64,000 bases of DNA from Rhizobiaceae bacterium (GCA_023953905.1 JAMLJA010000002.1:384465-448464); one strand, 5' to 3'. Positions 30,851 to 40,580 are shown, counted from the stretch's first letter. Notes: generated by a model not told the origin, from the sequence alone. Numbers and translations are program-made.

Positions 30851-31918
30851 TCACTCCGCCGGGCTGACCTCATAGCCCGCGTCGCGCAACAACTCAACGA
30901 CACCGTCGGGACCAGGCAGGTGCAACGCACCGACGGCAATGAATGCGCTGCCCTGATCGATGATGGGAGCCGCGTGGTCCACCATGGTGACGTTGCGTGC
31001 GGTAATCATGGTCTGCTCGAACTCGGCATAGCCTTCATCGCTGACGCCCGCATCCTTGGTTGCCGCGGCAACCAAGGGCATGATCATAGCCACCTGCTCG
31101 CGCTGATAGAGCTCGATCATGGTTTCCATGATGTCGTCCATCCGATCCCCGAGCTTCAGCGAGTCGACAAGTCCACGGATGTGAAACTCCATCGGCAGCG
31201 AGGCCATCGCACCGAGCTGGTCCGTGACGGTCTCCAGACCCATGAGGGTCTTGCCATCGGCTTTCGCATCCTGCGCCAACTTGACATCGAGAACCGGCGC
31301 GCCGGAGGCCTGCCGTGCCATCTCGCAAGCCGGCAGAGCGACCATGGCGGCCAGCATCCAGGGCTTCATCTTGATGACGCTGGCAAGCATTATCCCGCGC
31401 GACGCAAGTCCCTTTTCGAGCGCCTCCTTGTCCTCGGGAGAAAGCAACGACGTCAGCGTCGCATCGCCGGTGAACATCATAAGCTCGGGATTGCGAAGAA
31501 GCGCCGCCGTCATCTGTGACTTGTCGAGCACGTCCGTGGTTTCGATGACGATGGTCTTCGCCTCATCGAATGCCTTTGCCGCGGTCGGCGTCAACGACGT
31601 CACGCGAGGGTCGGTCATGTGCATTGTGCCGAACAGATAGGACGGTGCGACACCATCCTTCTGGATTTTCCAAAGCAACCTGTCGCCATTGATGGTTTTG
31701 GCGGCCTCAACCTTGATCGCCGCGAATTCGTCTGGCTTCTCGGCCGCAAGCGTGGCCGTCAGGTCCTTCCCCTTGCAAAGGGGCGCATCGGCCCGCGCCT
31801 GGCTCGTCGCAAAGAACAGAGCCGCCAGGAATGATGCTAAGAAGAGCACATTGAGTGCGGCAAGCAGCTTGATGGCAGCTTCGGAATAGCGGTCTGCAAG
31901 GAGTTTTGCGCGAATCAT
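30851..31918 (-). CDS. TraB/GumN family protein
   Basis: 355 residues with start at ATG 31918. An N-terminal hydrophobic segment (about 18-43) is a signal anchor or signal peptide. The TraB/GumN fold (PF01963 type) is recognised from LFGTMHMTDPRVTSL with the GxxH-like metal site near residue 97, then the IVIETTD segment and the C-terminal AFIAVGALHLPGPDGVVELLRDAGYEV. Relatives include plasmid TraB and Tiki proteases; activity in bacteria is not defined. An ATG 9 codons upstream is also possible. Confidence 0.85.
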   Translation of the reverse strand: MIRAKLLADRYSEAAIKLLAALNVLFLASFLAALFFATSQARADAPLCKGKDLTATLAAEKPDEFAAIKVEAAKTINGDRLLWKIQKDGVAPSYLFGTMHMTDPRVTSLTPTAAKAFDEAKTIVIETTDVLDKSQMTAALLRNPELMMFTGDATLTSLLSPEDKEALEKGLASRGIMLASVIKMKPWMLAAMVALPACEMARQASGAPVLDVKLAQDAKADGKTLMGLETVTDQLGAMASLPMEFHIRGLVDSLKLGDRMDDIMETMIELYQREQVAMIMPLVAAATKDAGVSDEGYAEFEQTMITARNVTMVDHAAPIIDQGSAFIAVGALHLPGPDGVVELLRDAGYEVSPAE

Positions 31919-31972
31919 GACGCGGAAACTAGCGACTAAAAGCACCCAAACCGTTAATCGCGTTGTTCAAAT

Positions 31973-32914
31973 TTAGGCCCTGGGATGCGCTGCCTGGTAG
32001 ATTTCGAGCAGGCGCGCCGTATCGACGCCGGTGTAGATCTGGGTTGTCGACAGGCTGGCATGCCCAAGCAGTTCCTGAATGGTGCGCAAATCCCCGCCCC
32101 GGCCAAGAAGATGTGTCGCAAAGGAATGGCGCAAGGCATGCGGTGTCGCAGTGTCCGGAAGGTTGAGCGCCGAGCGCATCCTGCGCATGGCGCGTTGCAC
32201 GATCGCCGGGTTGAGGGCACCGCCCTTCGCGCCTCGGAAAAGAGCGGCTTCCGCATCGAGGTGGTAAGGACAGAGTTTGCGGTATTCGGCGACTGCCTTC
32301 AATGCGACAGGCAGAACCGGAACCAGCCGGGTCTTGCCGCCCTTTCCGGTGACGCGCAGGACGCCGTCACTCCCGGATGCGAGGTCGTCGCCTTTCAGGC
32401 CAAGAGCTTCCGAGATGCGCAGACCCGAACCATACAGGAGCGTTAGCACGGCGGCATCTCGGGCCGCGATCCAGGGCTCGTCCACAAGTTGCTCGTCAGC
32501 GGAAACGATACGCCTCGCATCGGCCGCAGATAGCGGCTTTGGCAGCGACTTCGGTTGCTTCGGCGCGCGAAGAGCACTGGCGCCAGCCGCATTTGCCATA
32601 CCCCGGCGTTCCAGAAATCGCAGAAAGGAGCGTATGCCCGCAAGGCCGCGCCCAAGTGTGCGCGCACCGGCCCCGCCCCCTCGCCGCTGGGCAAGAAAGG
32701 CGCGAAGATCGGCGGGACGAAGATCCGCGATGTCCGCGATGCCAGGCGCGCCGCCACAATGGCCGGTCAGGAACTGCAGGAACTGTCGCGTATCGCGCTC
32801 ATATGCATCGACCGTCAGTGCAGCCAGGCGCCGCTCTCCAGCCAGTGACTTCAGCCACGCCGTCCGCGCCGCCTGAAGATCCGGCTTTGCCGAAATCAGG
32901 AACTCTTCCATCAA
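31973..32914 (-). CDS. xerC: tyrosine recombinase XerC
   Basis: 313 residues. N-terminal SAM-like DNA-binding domain, then the catalytic domain with all active residues: Arg in GSGLRISEAL, Lys in GKGGKTR, HALRH, His in LGHASL and the nucleophile Tyr in TQIYT. With XerD it resolves chromosome dimers at dif. Length, chromosomal housekeeping neighbourhood and lack of mobile-element context favour XerC over a phage integrase. It is divergent from rimM. Confidence 0.95.
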   Translation of the reverse strand: MMEEFLISAKPDLQAARTAWLKSLAGERRLAALTVDAYERDTRQFLQFLTGHCGGAPGIADIADLRPADLRAFLAQRRGGGAGARTLGRGLAGIRSFLRFLERRGMANAAGASALRAPKQPKSLPKPLSAADARRIVSADEQLVDEPWIAARDAAVLTLLYGSGLRISEALGLKGDDLASGSDGVLRVTGKGGKTRLVPVLPVALKAVAEYRKLCPYHLDAEAALFRGAKGGALNPAIVQRAMRRMRSALNLPDTATPHALRHSFATHLLGRGGDLRTIQELLGHASLSTTQIYTGVDTARLLEIYQAAHPRA

Positions 32915-33019
32915 AACACCTCGTCTGGCGCGCAGTCTCGCTATATCGGGTTAGCGGAGCATGAAGGCCGCGATTGAATTGGCGCGGCACGCCGTCTAGA
33001 ACGCGCAAAGGAGTGTCCC

Positions 33020-33640
33020 ATGTCGCCATTGAAAAACCCTGTGAAGATGGCAGTGATCGGCGCTGCCCACGGCATCAAGGGCGAGCTGCGGGTCAAGAGC
33101 TTCACCGGTGACCCTCTCGCGCTGGCCGATTACGGCCCCCTGTTCGCGAAGGATGGGCGCAAGTTTACCATCTCCGATATTCGCCCGGCCAACACCGTCG
33201 TCGTTGTCCGATTTAAAGGCGTTAGCGATCGCAACGCGGCCGAGGCACTCACCAACACCGAGTTGTTCGTCGATCGTTCGGTGCTGCCCGACGAAAACGA
33301 ACAGGACGAGTTCTATCATGCCGACCTCGTCGGGCTCACTGTGCGAGACGACACAAACACCTTAATCGGCAAGGTGGCGGCGGTTCTCAACTTTGGCGGC
33401 GGGGACATCTTGGAGATCGCGGTGAACGGCCGCTCTGACGTGCTGGTCCCATTCACATCGGCAGCCGTGCCTGAAGTCGCCGTGGCTCAGGGCTATGTTC
33501 GTGTCGATCCAGTTGCTGCCGGAATGGTCGACACGGACGACGAGGATAGGGAAGACCCGGCAGCACGCTCGACGGGACGAGGCGGCTTCGACCCGAAGCG
33601 AAGGCCGCGCGGTCCGGTCGATGCTGGCGGGAACCGCTGA
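33020..33640 (+). CDS. rimM: ribosome maturation factor RimM
   Basis: 206 residues. RimM N domain with [16 protein letters not shown] and the PRC barrel with [27 protein letters not shown] and [11 protein letters not shown]. It aids 30S maturation by binding S19. The C-terminal 40 residues form a charged extension. The stop shares one base with the trmD start, so the pair is coupled. rpsP, which usually precedes it, is absent here. Confidence 0.96.
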   Translation: MSPLKNPVKMAVIGAAHGIKGELRVKSFTGDPLALADYGPLFAKDGRKFTISDIRPANTVVVVRFKGVSDRNAAEALTNTELFVDRSVLPDENEQDEFYHADLVGLTVRDDTNTLIGKVAAVLNFGGGDILEIAVNGRSDVLVPFTSAAVPEVAVAQGYVRVDPVAAGMVDTDDEDREDPAARSTGRGGFDPKRRPRGPVDAGGNR

Positions 33641-34341
33641 TGTCAGGTTTCCATGCCAGCGTGCTGACGCTGTATCCGGAAATGTTTCCCGGCGCGCTTG
33701 GCCTCTCGCTGGCGGGCAAGGCGTTGCAGGATGGCAAATGGTCGCTCGATGCGGTCCAGATCCGCGATTTCGCCAACGACCGGCACCGTTCGGTCGACGA
33801 CACACCAGCAGGCGGGGGAGCCGGCATGGTGATGCGGGCAGATGTTCTGGCACGCGCCATCGACCATGTTGCTCCGCCTCACGACAATCGTCCGCGCCTT
33901 CTGATGAGCCCACGGGGCAAACCCCTCACCCAGGCACGCGTGCGTGAACTGGCGGTCGGTCCGGGCGCTACCATCCTGTGCGGCCGTTTCGAGGGCGTCG
34001 ACCAGCGCATCATCGAGGCGCGCGAGCTCGAAGAAGTCTCGATCGGAGACTACATTCTTTCAGGTGGCGAGCCGGCCGCGCTTGTGCTGCTTGACGCTGT
34101 CGTGCGCCTGCTTCCCGGTGTCATGGGCAATGACATCTCAGGTGACGAAGAGAGCTTCGAAGGCGGCCTGCTCGAACATCCACATTACACCCGTCCGCAG
34201 GAGTTCGAAGGCCGCGCGATACCTGACGTGCTGGTCTCCGGCAATCATGCCAGGATCGCCGAATGGCGCCGCCAGAAGGCGCTGGAATTGACCAGGGCAC
34301 GGCGGCCCGATCTGGCTTCCGGATTGAACGGGAAGGATTGA
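33640..34341 (+). CDS. trmD: tRNA (guanine37-N1)-methyltransferase TrmD
   Basis: 233 residues. SPOUT-class methyltransferase making m1G37. The deep-knot motifs [25 protein letters not shown] and [20 protein letters not shown] are complete, as is the C-terminal [11 protein letters not shown]. Shares one base with rimM. The next gene is convergent. Confidence 0.97.
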   Translation: MSGFHASVLTLYPEMFPGALGLSLAGKALQDGKWSLDAVQIRDFANDRHRSVDDTPAGGGAGMVMRADVLARAIDHVAPPHDNRPRLLMSPRGKPLTQARVRELAVGPGATILCGRFEGVDQRIIEARELEEVSIGDYILSGGEPAALVLLDAVVRLLPGVMGNDISGDEESFEGGLLEHPHYTRPQEFEGRAIPDVLVSGNHARIAEWRRQKALELTRARRPDLASGLNGKD

Positions 34342-34347
34342 ACGGGC

Positions 34348-35241
34348 TCAACGGGACGTCATCAGGTCCCGAAAAGCGTCGCACATCGCGACTGGCGCTT
34401 CCTGCGGTATGTTGTGACCGATGCCCGGCAGGAGGCGGCTTTCAAAGCGTCCGCCAAACATTTCTGCATCATTTGACCGCGATATTGCCGCCACACCGTC
34501 ATCGGCGCCTACCAGCGAAATGGTTGGAACATCGATCCTCGGCTGGGTTTCGAGTCTGCGCTCGACGTCGAGAACGTTCGGATCGCCGTCGACATAGCCG
34601 AATCTGTGCCGGTAGGAATGCACAACCACGTCGACAAAATCCGGGTTCTCGAATGAGGCTGCGGATCTTGCATATTCTTCGTCGGTAAACTGCCAGGTCG
34701 GCGACCACAGCCGCCACAGGAGCTTGCAAAGCTCGAACCGGTTTTCGGCAAGCCCCCTGCGCCCGCGCGGCGAATGAAAATAGTATTGGTACCAGAAGCG
34801 ATGCTCCGTCTCGGGATCGGCAGGCGCCACCGAAGCCGGGATATTCTGGATATTGTAGCCGTCGCCGGTGACGAGGCATGTGACCCTTTCCGGCCAGAGC
34901 GCCGCAACGATGCAGGCTGCCCGCCCACCCCAGTCATAACCGCCCAGTCCTGCCTTCTCGATGCCGAGCGCGTCCATCAGGTCGAGGAGGTCACGCGCCA
35001 GCGCGGCTTGTTCGCCCGACCGCAGCGTGGCCTCTGACAGAAACCGGGTCGGGCCATAACCGCGCAGATAGGGCACGATGACGCGAAAGCCCTCGGCAGC
35101 GAGCCTCGGCGCAACCGCATCGTAGCCACGCGGGTCATAAGGAAAGCCGTGCAGGAGGATGATCGCCGCACCATCTGCGGGACCGTGTTCCTCATAGGCA
35201 ATGGAAAGCATCGAGGTGCGAATGAAACGTATATCGGTCAT
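34348..35241 (-). CDS. alpha/beta hydrolase, epoxide hydrolase or dehalogenase-like
   Basis: 297 residues. The nucleophile elbow is GGYDWGG, so the nucleophile is an Asp, as in epoxide hydrolases and haloalkane dehalogenases rather than serine esterases. HGFP (oxyanion region) and the catalytic His in GIGHNIPQEAP are in place, with VVHSYRHRFGY in the cap region. Substrate unknown. It sits between trmD and rplS on the other strand and so breaks the usual trmD-rplS order. Confidence 0.88.
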   Translation of the reverse strand: MTDIRFIRTSMLSIAYEEHGPADGAAIILLHGFPYDPRGYDAVAPRLAAEGFRVIVPYLRGYGPTRFLSEATLRSGEQAALARDLLDLMDALGIEKAGLGGYDWGGRAACIVAALWPERVTCLVTGDGYNIQNIPASVAPADPETEHRFWYQYYFHSPRGRRGLAENRFELCKLLWRLWSPTWQFTDEEYARSAASFENPDFVDVVVHSYRHRFGYVDGDPNVLDVERRLETQPRIDVPTISLVGADDGVAAISRSNDAEMFGGRFESRLLPGIGHNIPQEAPVAMCDAFRDLMTSR

Positions 35242-35516
35242 CGACTATCCTTCGCGACGCCGTGCACCCGACCTGAACACATATCGGTTGCCTTTCCGAC
35301 GCGATTTTTCGGGCCGGCAGGTGACAAACCCGCGCCAAATGTGTATGAGCGCGGCCAACCGGCGGGAATCCGTCCGGTCCCGTCAATCAATGATGGTGTA
35401 GTCGCCCCTGCCGGGACGGTCAAACGACTTGAAAGGCATAGCCAAGCGGTCTTGATGAACTGCGCGGCGAGTGATGGCGCTCTGGCTGTTGGAACAACAA
35501 GAAGTGGACTTTTGAG

Positions 35517-36041
35517 ATGGACATCATTCGTCAGCTCGAGGCCGAACAGGCCGCAAAGATTGAAGCCAAGCGCACGCTCCCCGAATTTCAGGCAGGCGAC
35601 ACCGTTCGCGTTCAGGTGCGCGTCACCGAAGGCACGCGTACCCGTGTTCAGGCCTATGAAGGCGTTGTGATCGCGCGCGCGGGTTCGGGCTTCCAGGAGA
35701 ACTTCACGGTTCGCAAGATTTCCTACGGTGAAGGCGTGGAGCGCGTGTTCCCGGTCTATTCGCCACTCGTCGAGGGCGTCGAAGTCGTGCGCCGCGGCAA
35801 GGTGCGTCGCGCCAAGCTCTATTATCTGCGTGACCGTCGCGGCAAGTCTGCCCGTATCGTGGAGAACACCGGCGTTCGCGCCCGCAAGCTCAACGATTCC
35901 GAGCGTGAAGCTCTGGCAGCCGAACGAGCCAAGCTCGAAGCCGAGAAGGTCGCTGCAGCCCAGGCTCTCGCAGCCGAGAAGGCCGCAGCTGACAAGGCTG
36001 CTGCCGACAAGGCCGCAGCAGAGGCAGCCGAGGCAAACTAA
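35517..36041 (+). CDS. rplS: 50S ribosomal protein L19
   Basis: 174 residues. The L19 core is the first 115 residues or so ([59 protein letters not shown]). A further 55 residues form a charged, Ala-rich helical tail, as is common in Rhizobiales. L19 lies at the 30S-50S interface. It has its own 275-base upstream region and a strong terminator. Confidence 0.98.
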   Translation: MDIIRQLEAEQAAKIEAKRTLPEFQAGDTVRVQVRVTEGTRTRVQAYEGVVIARAGSGFQENFTVRKISYGEGVERVFPVYSPLVEGVEVVRRGKVRRAKLYYLRDRRGKSARIVENTGVRARKLNDSEREALAAERAKLEAEKVAAAQALAAEKAAADKAAADKAAAEAAEAN

Positions 36042-36068
36042 GAACTGCGATCACTTGATCGACGAGAC

Positions 36069-36092
36069 AAGGCGGCTTCGGCCGCCTTTTTC
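36069..36092 (+). terminator. Rho-independent terminator after rplS
   Basis: AAGGCGGC (36069-36076) and GCCGCCTT (36081-36088) form a perfect 8-pair stem with a TTCG loop and a T-run. Confidence 0.93.
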
Positions 36093-36148
36093 TTTGCGGG
36101 AGGCTCTAAGCTTTCACTGGCATCTGGCCAGAGCTGGAACGATGACGC

Positions 36149-36457
36149 TCAGTGATCCTTTGGCCGGTTGGTTTCAAATGCGGCCTTCTTCGTATCGGAC
36201 GCTTCGGTCTGGTACTTCGCCTGCCACTCAGCATAGGGCATGCCGTAGATGAGCTCACGGGACTGATCCTTGTCGAGATCGACGCCCGCTGAATTTGCAG
36301 CGTCGCGATACCAGTTTGATAGGCAGTTGCGACAGAAGCCGGCTAGGTTCATCAAATCGATGTTCTGGACGTCCGTACGTTCGCGCAGATGTTCCACCAG
36401 CCTGCGGAATGCGGCGGCTTCGAAATCGCGCTGCTGCTCGACACTGAGGTCGGTCAT
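36149..36457 (-). CDS. DUF1244 family protein
   Basis: 102 residues. The conserved FCRNCLSNWYRDAA motif with two cysteines and the LIYGMPYAEWKAK-like C-terminal block (here LIYGMPYAEWQAKYQ) identify the DUF1244 family, small alpha-helical proteins of unknown function. ATG 36457 has GGAGG 5 bases upstream and is preferred over the ATGs at 36472 and 36469. It follows the N-formylglutamate amidohydrolase gene after 11 bases. Confidence 0.9.
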   Translation of the reverse strand: MTDLSVEQQRDFEAAAFRRLVEHLRERTDVQNIDLMNLAGFCRNCLSNWYRDAANSAGVDLDKDQSRELIYGMPYAEWQAKYQTEASDTKKAAFETNRPKDH

Positions 36458-36468
36458 GGGAGCCTCCA

Positions 36469-37278
36469 TCATGGCGTGTATTCGAACGGCCCGGTTCGCG
36501 AGCCGAATTTCTGTCTTTCGTGTATGTCGGGTCTGGCGTTGACAGCTTCAACCAGCGGCGCCAGTCTTTCAGCCCAGGCATCCGATTTCGCATCGTCATC
36601 GATCAGATCCTGGCGGATTTCCAGAAGCGCATGCGCATAGCCATTGACGATTGCGTGCCGGAACATGGTGTCACCGCGCAGTGCCCCATCATAGGGTTCG
36701 TTGTCTCCGACAGTCAGGTCGCCATCCTGTTCGAGCATGCCGATCAACGCCTTTGCCGCCCGATCGTCGAGATCCCACAATATTCCCACATGCCACGGCC
36801 GCTTATGGCCCTGCATCACCGGCGTGAACGAATGCACCGAGAAAACGAACGGGGCCTTGCCCGTCGCGGCATGGACAGAAGCGATCAGCGATCCGACTGC
36901 ATCGTGATAGGGCTGGTAGAAGAGTTCGACACGCCGCTCGCGCTCCTCCGGCAACATCGGATAGTTTCCCGGAATGACCGTGCCGTCGTAAAGTTGGCGA
37001 ATCAGTGTGGGGTCATCTTCGCCACGATTGGGATCGATCAGAAGCCGGGAGAAATTTGCCATCACGGCCGGGGCGCCGGTGAGTTCAGCAAGACGGCGCG
37101 TGACGCGAGCCACTCCAATGTCGTAGGCAATGTGCCGGTCGAATTCACGTGCAGGGAGACCTAGATCGCCATATTCATCCGGCAGGGCCCGTCCGGCATG
37201 GTCTGCCAGCAGGACAAGCCCGCGGCTACGATCCCCCTCGATGACCTCAAAGGGGGAGAAGACGGCGGTACGCACCAT
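36469..37278 (-). CDS. N-formylglutamate amidohydrolase family protein
   Basis: 269 residues. Family blocks are VLLADHAGRALP near residue 24, DIGVARVTRRLAELTGAPAVMANFSRLLIDPNR and FVFSVHSFTPVM. The family hydrolyses N-formyl-L-glutamate in histidine breakdown, but many Rhizobiales members lie outside hut operons, as here, and their substrate is not known. ATG 37278 gives a family-like start; the longer open frame upstream is not conserved in look. Probably one operon with the DUF1244 gene. Confidence 0.88.
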   Translation of the reverse strand: MVRTAVFSPFEVIEGDRSRGLVLLADHAGRALPDEYGDLGLPAREFDRHIAYDIGVARVTRRLAELTGAPAVMANFSRLLIDPNRGEDDPTLIRQLYDGTVIPGNYPMLPEERERRVELFYQPYHDAVGSLIASVHAATGKAPFVFSVHSFTPVMQGHKRPWHVGILWDLDDRAAKALIGMLEQDGDLTVGDNEPYDGALRGDTMFRHAIVNGYAHALLEIRQDLIDDDAKSDAWAERLAPLVEAVNARPDIHERQKFGSRTGPFEYTP

Positions 37279-37468
37279 GAAGAAAAATCCCGAACGATTG
37301 CAGCCTGCAACGGCATGCACGAAACAGGCCGAATGTCGTCCTTTTGTCAATGTCTTGGATCGGATGAGCACGCCATCGCGACGATACGGCAATGCTTGAC
37401 TAAATCGATTGGAATGGGCGGCTCCGCGCGTTGACATGCACGCGGACATTGCCGAAAAGGATATCAAG

Positions 37469-37984
37469 ATGCCTATGTCACGCTGGAGCGATTTGAAAGT
37501 GCAGCTGCGACGCTGGACCTCACGGTCAGGTGCAACGATGCTGGGGCTGCTGTTAGCAGCTATCGCCCTTCCGGCATTTGGAACGCGTGATGCGCACGCC
37601 GATTTCCGCGTGTGCAACGGCACGCAGAGTCTCGTCGGCGTCGCCATCGGCTACCGCGCCGCCGCGGGCTGGGTAACGGAAGGCTGGTGGCACATAGCCG
37701 GATCGAGCTGCAAGACGCTGATCGAAGGGCCTCTCGCCTCTCGCTACTTCTACCTCTACGCCGAAGACGCTGAAAAAGGCGGCCGGTGGGACGGAACGAT
37801 CAACATGTGCGTCGCTGAAAAAGAGTTCAAGATCAACGGCGTAAAAGACTGCTTCGCGCGCGGTTTCCAGCGTGCCGGCTTTCAGGAATACGACACGGGC
37901 GAGCAGACGAGCTGGATGGTGCAGCTCACTGGCGAGGCCGCGAACGGCGCTGATGCAGCGCCAAATGGGACCGAAGGTCAATGA
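37469..37984 (+). CDS. DUF1036 family protein
   Basis: 171 residues. A cleavable signal or anchor near 20-40, then the DUF1036 domain: FRVCNGTQSLVGVAIGYRAAAGWVTEGWW followed by CKTLIEGPLASRYFYLYA and CVAEKEFKI (given in short pieces). Function unknown; members are predicted periplasmic or membrane-attached. ATG 37469 follows AAGGA at good spacing. Its stop overlaps the pyk start (ATGA), so expression is linked to pyruvate kinase. Confidence 0.88.
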   Translation: MPMSRWSDLKVQLRRWTSRSGATMLGLLLAAIALPAFGTRDAHADFRVCNGTQSLVGVAIGYRAAAGWVTEGWWHIAGSSCKTLIEGPLASRYFYLYAEDAEKGGRWDGTINMCVAEKEFKINGVKDCFARGFQRAGFQEYDTGEQTSWMVQLTGEAANGADAAPNGTEGQ

Positions 37985-39423
37985 GACGTACCCGCAAGGT
38001 AAAAATTCTCGCCACGCTCGGCCCCGCATCCTCGTCAGAGGACATGATCGGCAAGCTGTTTGATGCCGGGGCGGATGTATTCCGCATCAACATGAGCCAC
38101 ACCGACCACGACGCGATGCGTGCACTGGTGGGGCGCATCCGCAATGTGGAAACGCAGGTTGGCCGCCCGATCGGCATTCTCGCGGATCTTCAGGGTCCCA
38201 AGCTGCGCGTCGGCAAATTTGCGAACGGCAAGGTGGATCTGGCCGTGGGACAGTCGTTCACTCTGGACGACAATCCCGCCCCCGGGGATTCGGAGCGTGT
38301 CTATCTGCCCCATCCGGAGATCCTGTCTTCGGTCCAGGCCGGAGAGCGGCTGCTGATCGACGATGGCAAGCTCGAGCTGATGGCCGTAAAATGTGACGGC
38401 AAGTCCATTGTCGCGACAGTAGTGGCTGGAACGCATATTTCCGACAAGAAGGGCGTCAGCCTTCCCGATACCGATCTGCCGGTCGGCGCGCTAACGGACA
38501 AGGACCGCGCAGACCTTGACGCGGTGCTTGATGCGGATGTCGACTGGGTGGCTCTGTCCTTCATCCAGCGCCCGGAAGACCTGATCGAGGCACGCAAGAT
38601 TGCTCGCGGACGCGCGCTATTGATGTCGAAGATCGAAAAGCCGCAGGCCGTTACACGGCTGGCCGAAATCATCGAACTCAGCGATGCCATCATGGTCGCT
38701 CGGGGCGACCTCGGCGTGGAATTGCCTCTCGAGAAGGTGCCTGGCATTCAAAAGCAGATCACACGCGCCGCCCGCCGCGCTGGAAAACCGGTCGTCGTGG
38801 CAACGCAGATGCTCGAATCCATGATCTCCGCGCCAGTGCCGACGCGGGCCGAGGTTTCGGACGTGTCGATAGCAGTCTTCGAAGGCGCCGACGCGGTCAT
38901 GCTTTCCGCTGAATCTGCTGCGGGGCAATATCCCGTCGAGGCCGTGGCCATGATGAGCCGTATCGCCGAACAGGTCGAAAAGGACCCGCTTTATCCCGGT
39001 ATCATCAATGCCCAGCGCAGCACGCCTGAAGCGACAGGCCCGGATGCGATCTCGCTGGCCGCGCGCGAGATCGCGGAGACCCTGAGGCTTTCCGCCATCG
39101 TGACATATACGGCTTCGGGAACCACCGGCATTCGCGCCGCGCGAGAGCGACCGCAAGTGCCCATTATCGCGCTGTCTCCGATCCTTCGCACGGCTCGCCG
39201 GTTGTCCCTTCTCTGGGGAACCCATTGCGTCGTGTCGCCCGACGCATCGGATCTCGATGACATGGTCGATCGCGCATGCCGCATCGCTATGGAAGAGGAT
39301 TTCGGGAAGGAGGGTGATCGCATCATCATTACGGCTGGCGTGCCCCTTCGCACGCCGGGCGCAACCAATATGCTGCGGATTGCCTATCTTGGCGGCGCAA
39401 ATGCATCGGACGCATCCGCCTGA
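37981..39423 (+). CDS. pyk: pyruvate kinase
   Basis: 480 residues. TIM-barrel kinase that transfers phosphate from phosphoenolpyruvate to ADP. Start TRKVKILATLGPASSS, catalytic Lys in LMSKIEKPQAV, MVARGDLGVELPLEKVP and VATQMLESM are all conserved. The C-terminal domain shows VTYTASGTTGIRAARERP. The gene is coupled to the DUF1036 gene by a 4-base overlap. The downstream gap is full of inverted repeats. Confidence 0.97.
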   Translation: MRRTRKVKILATLGPASSSEDMIGKLFDAGADVFRINMSHTDHDAMRALVGRIRNVETQVGRPIGILADLQGPKLRVGKFANGKVDLAVGQSFTLDDNPAPGDSERVYLPHPEILSSVQAGERLLIDDGKLELMAVKCDGKSIVATVVAGTHISDKKGVSLPDTDLPVGALTDKDRADLDAVLDADVDWVALSFIQRPEDLIEARKIARGRALLMSKIEKPQAVTRLAEIIELSDAIMVARGDLGVELPLEKVPGIQKQITRAARRAGKPVVVATQMLESMISAPVPTRAEVSDVSIAVFEGADAVMLSAESAAGQYPVEAVAMMSRIAEQVEKDPLYPGIINAQRSTPEATGPDAISLAAREIAETLRLSAIVTYTASGTTGIRAARERPQVPIIALSPILRTARRLSLLWGTHCVVSPDASDLDDMVDRACRIAMEEDFGKEGDRIIITAGVPLRTPGATNMLRIAYLGGANASDASA

Positions 39424-39444
39424 TTCTTGGCCATGGGTCTGATT

Positions 39445-39552
39445 TGCCCAGTGATTGGGCACAAAAGATTGCAAATTGTGCAATACTTATTAATTTAGCT
39501 ATGCGATATATGCAATGCTGCATTGCGATGCAGATTGTTGCAATGCACAATC
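39445..39552 (+). promoter_or_regulatory. cluster of inverted repeats upstream of the DUF1127 gene
   Basis: Four perfect inverted repeats stand in a row in an unusually AT-rich gap: TGCCCA-N5-TGGGCA (39445-39461), ATTGCA-N5-TGCAAT (39468-39484), GCAATG-N3-CATTGC (39512-39526) and GATTGT-N8-ACAATC (39533-39552). Three share ATTGCA/TGCAAT sequence, which suggests repeated operators for one regulator. Confidence 0.55.
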
Positions 39553-39627
39553 AGACGCACCATCTTGGTTGCATTGGGAGGAACAACCTCGCCGCCAAAA
39601 GCGGCCCAATCATGGGGATCTGTTCCA

Positions 39628-39795
39628 ATGTTTAAATGTACTTTGGATTCCGTCCGCTCGCGTTTGAACAAGCGCCGCCGCTACAATCGCCTCGTCAATG
39701 AGATCATGGGCATGACCGAGCGCGATCTAGCCGACATCAATGGCAATCGCACCGATATGCTGCGTCACGCCTATAGCGAAGTCTACGGTCACTGA
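39628..39795 (+). CDS. DUF1127 family small protein
   Basis: 55 residues, basic. The pattern RSRLNKRRRYNRLVNEIMGMTERDLADING is the DUF1127 domain, a helical, Arg-rich stretch common in alphaproteobacteria. Some members bind RNA and affect phosphate and carbon metabolism (Agrobacterium), but this one is uncharacterised. ATG 39628 follows GGGGATC. A strong terminator follows and a cluster of inverted repeats precedes it. Confidence 0.88.
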   Translation: MFKCTLDSVRSRLNKRRRYNRLVNEIMGMTERDLADINGNRTDMLRHAYSEVYGH

Positions 39796-39821
39796 TCGAC
39801 TGAACGCCGACTTGTGGACGA

Positions 39822-39855
39822 AAAGCGGCAGCACTCTGCCGCTTTCGCATTTTTA
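39822..39855 (+). terminator. Rho-independent terminator after the DUF1127 gene
   Basis: AAAGCGGCAG (39822-39831) pairs perfectly with CTGCCGCTTT (39836-39845) around a CACT loop; a T-run ends at 39855. Confidence 0.9.
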
Positions 39856-39872
39856 GTCCCGGCAATATTGGC

Positions 39873-40580
39873 TCAGTCGACGTTACGCCTGCTAAAAATC
39901 AGGGCCACGGTCGTCATGACCGCCAACCCGGCCACGCCGAGAAATAGCTTGTCTGTCGAACTGGAGGGGGCAGGCCGCTCATCCATAGCCGACATTGCGT
40001 CCGCCATTTCTTCCTCATAATCCTCGAGATCGGGCTCGGCGTCAGGCATGACGCGTGAAATCGAAGACGCAACGGCATCTTTCGCCTTGCGAGCCGCTCC
40101 CATTGCGGCGTCCTTGGTGCGTTCGGCCACGTCCTCACCGATGCTGCCTGCAGCCTCTGCAATATCATGCGCTTGCGCACCGAGATTTTGACGCGCACGG
40201 GTGAAGGGATCACCACCCCCGATAAGAGGCCCGGGAGAAGTGCGAAGCAGGCTATAGAGACCGCCACCTACCAGTGCGATCGCCACAGGTGGACGTCGAA
40301 TGACATGCCAGGCGATGCCGGCGCCGATCACGACAGCTGCCATCGGATTGGCAACCGCCTTTTCCTTCACGTTCTCTATGAAGCCGCTCACTGTCGAGTT
40401 GATCCGGTCGCGCGCCTCGTCAATGAAGGCATCCCGCTTGTCAGCGACGACTTCCTTTATATCCTCGGTAAGCGATGAGAGGGCTCCCGGCGCGCGCAAC
40501 GCAGCGATGTCGCTGGTAAGCTTTGCGCGAGCAGCCTCAACCTCCAGTTCAAGCTGGCGAAGATCGCTGTCGCCCATCAT
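39873..40580 (-). CDS. DUF3618-like membrane protein, last gene of stress operon
   Basis: 235 residues. N-terminal coiled-coil-like segment (LELEVEAARAKLTSDIAALR) resembling DUF3618 proteins, two hydrophobic segments around 80-112 and one near the C-terminus (LFLGVAGLAVMTTVALIFS). The middle is a glycine/alanine-rich amphipathic stretch. Function unknown. It overlaps the previous gene by 4 bases (ATGA). The ATG at 40577 fits the ribosome binding site slightly better than 40580. Confidence 0.75.
   Translation of the reverse strand: MMGDSDLRQLELEVEAARAKLTSDIAALRAPGALSSLTEDIKEVVADKRDAFIDEARDRINSTVSGFIENVKEKAVANPMAAVVIGAGIAWHVIRRPPVAIALVGGGLYSLLRTSPGPLIGGGDPFTRARQNLGAQAHDIAEAAGSIGEDVAERTKDAAMGAARKAKDAVASSISRVMPDAEPDLEDYEEEMADAMSAMDERPAPSSSTDKLFLGVAGLAVMTTVALIFSRRNVD

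Noticed and set aside
31973..32914. Tyrosine recombinase as integrase of a mobile element
   Set aside because: Sequence, length and housekeeping neighbours fit XerC; no att repeats or tRNA lie nearby.
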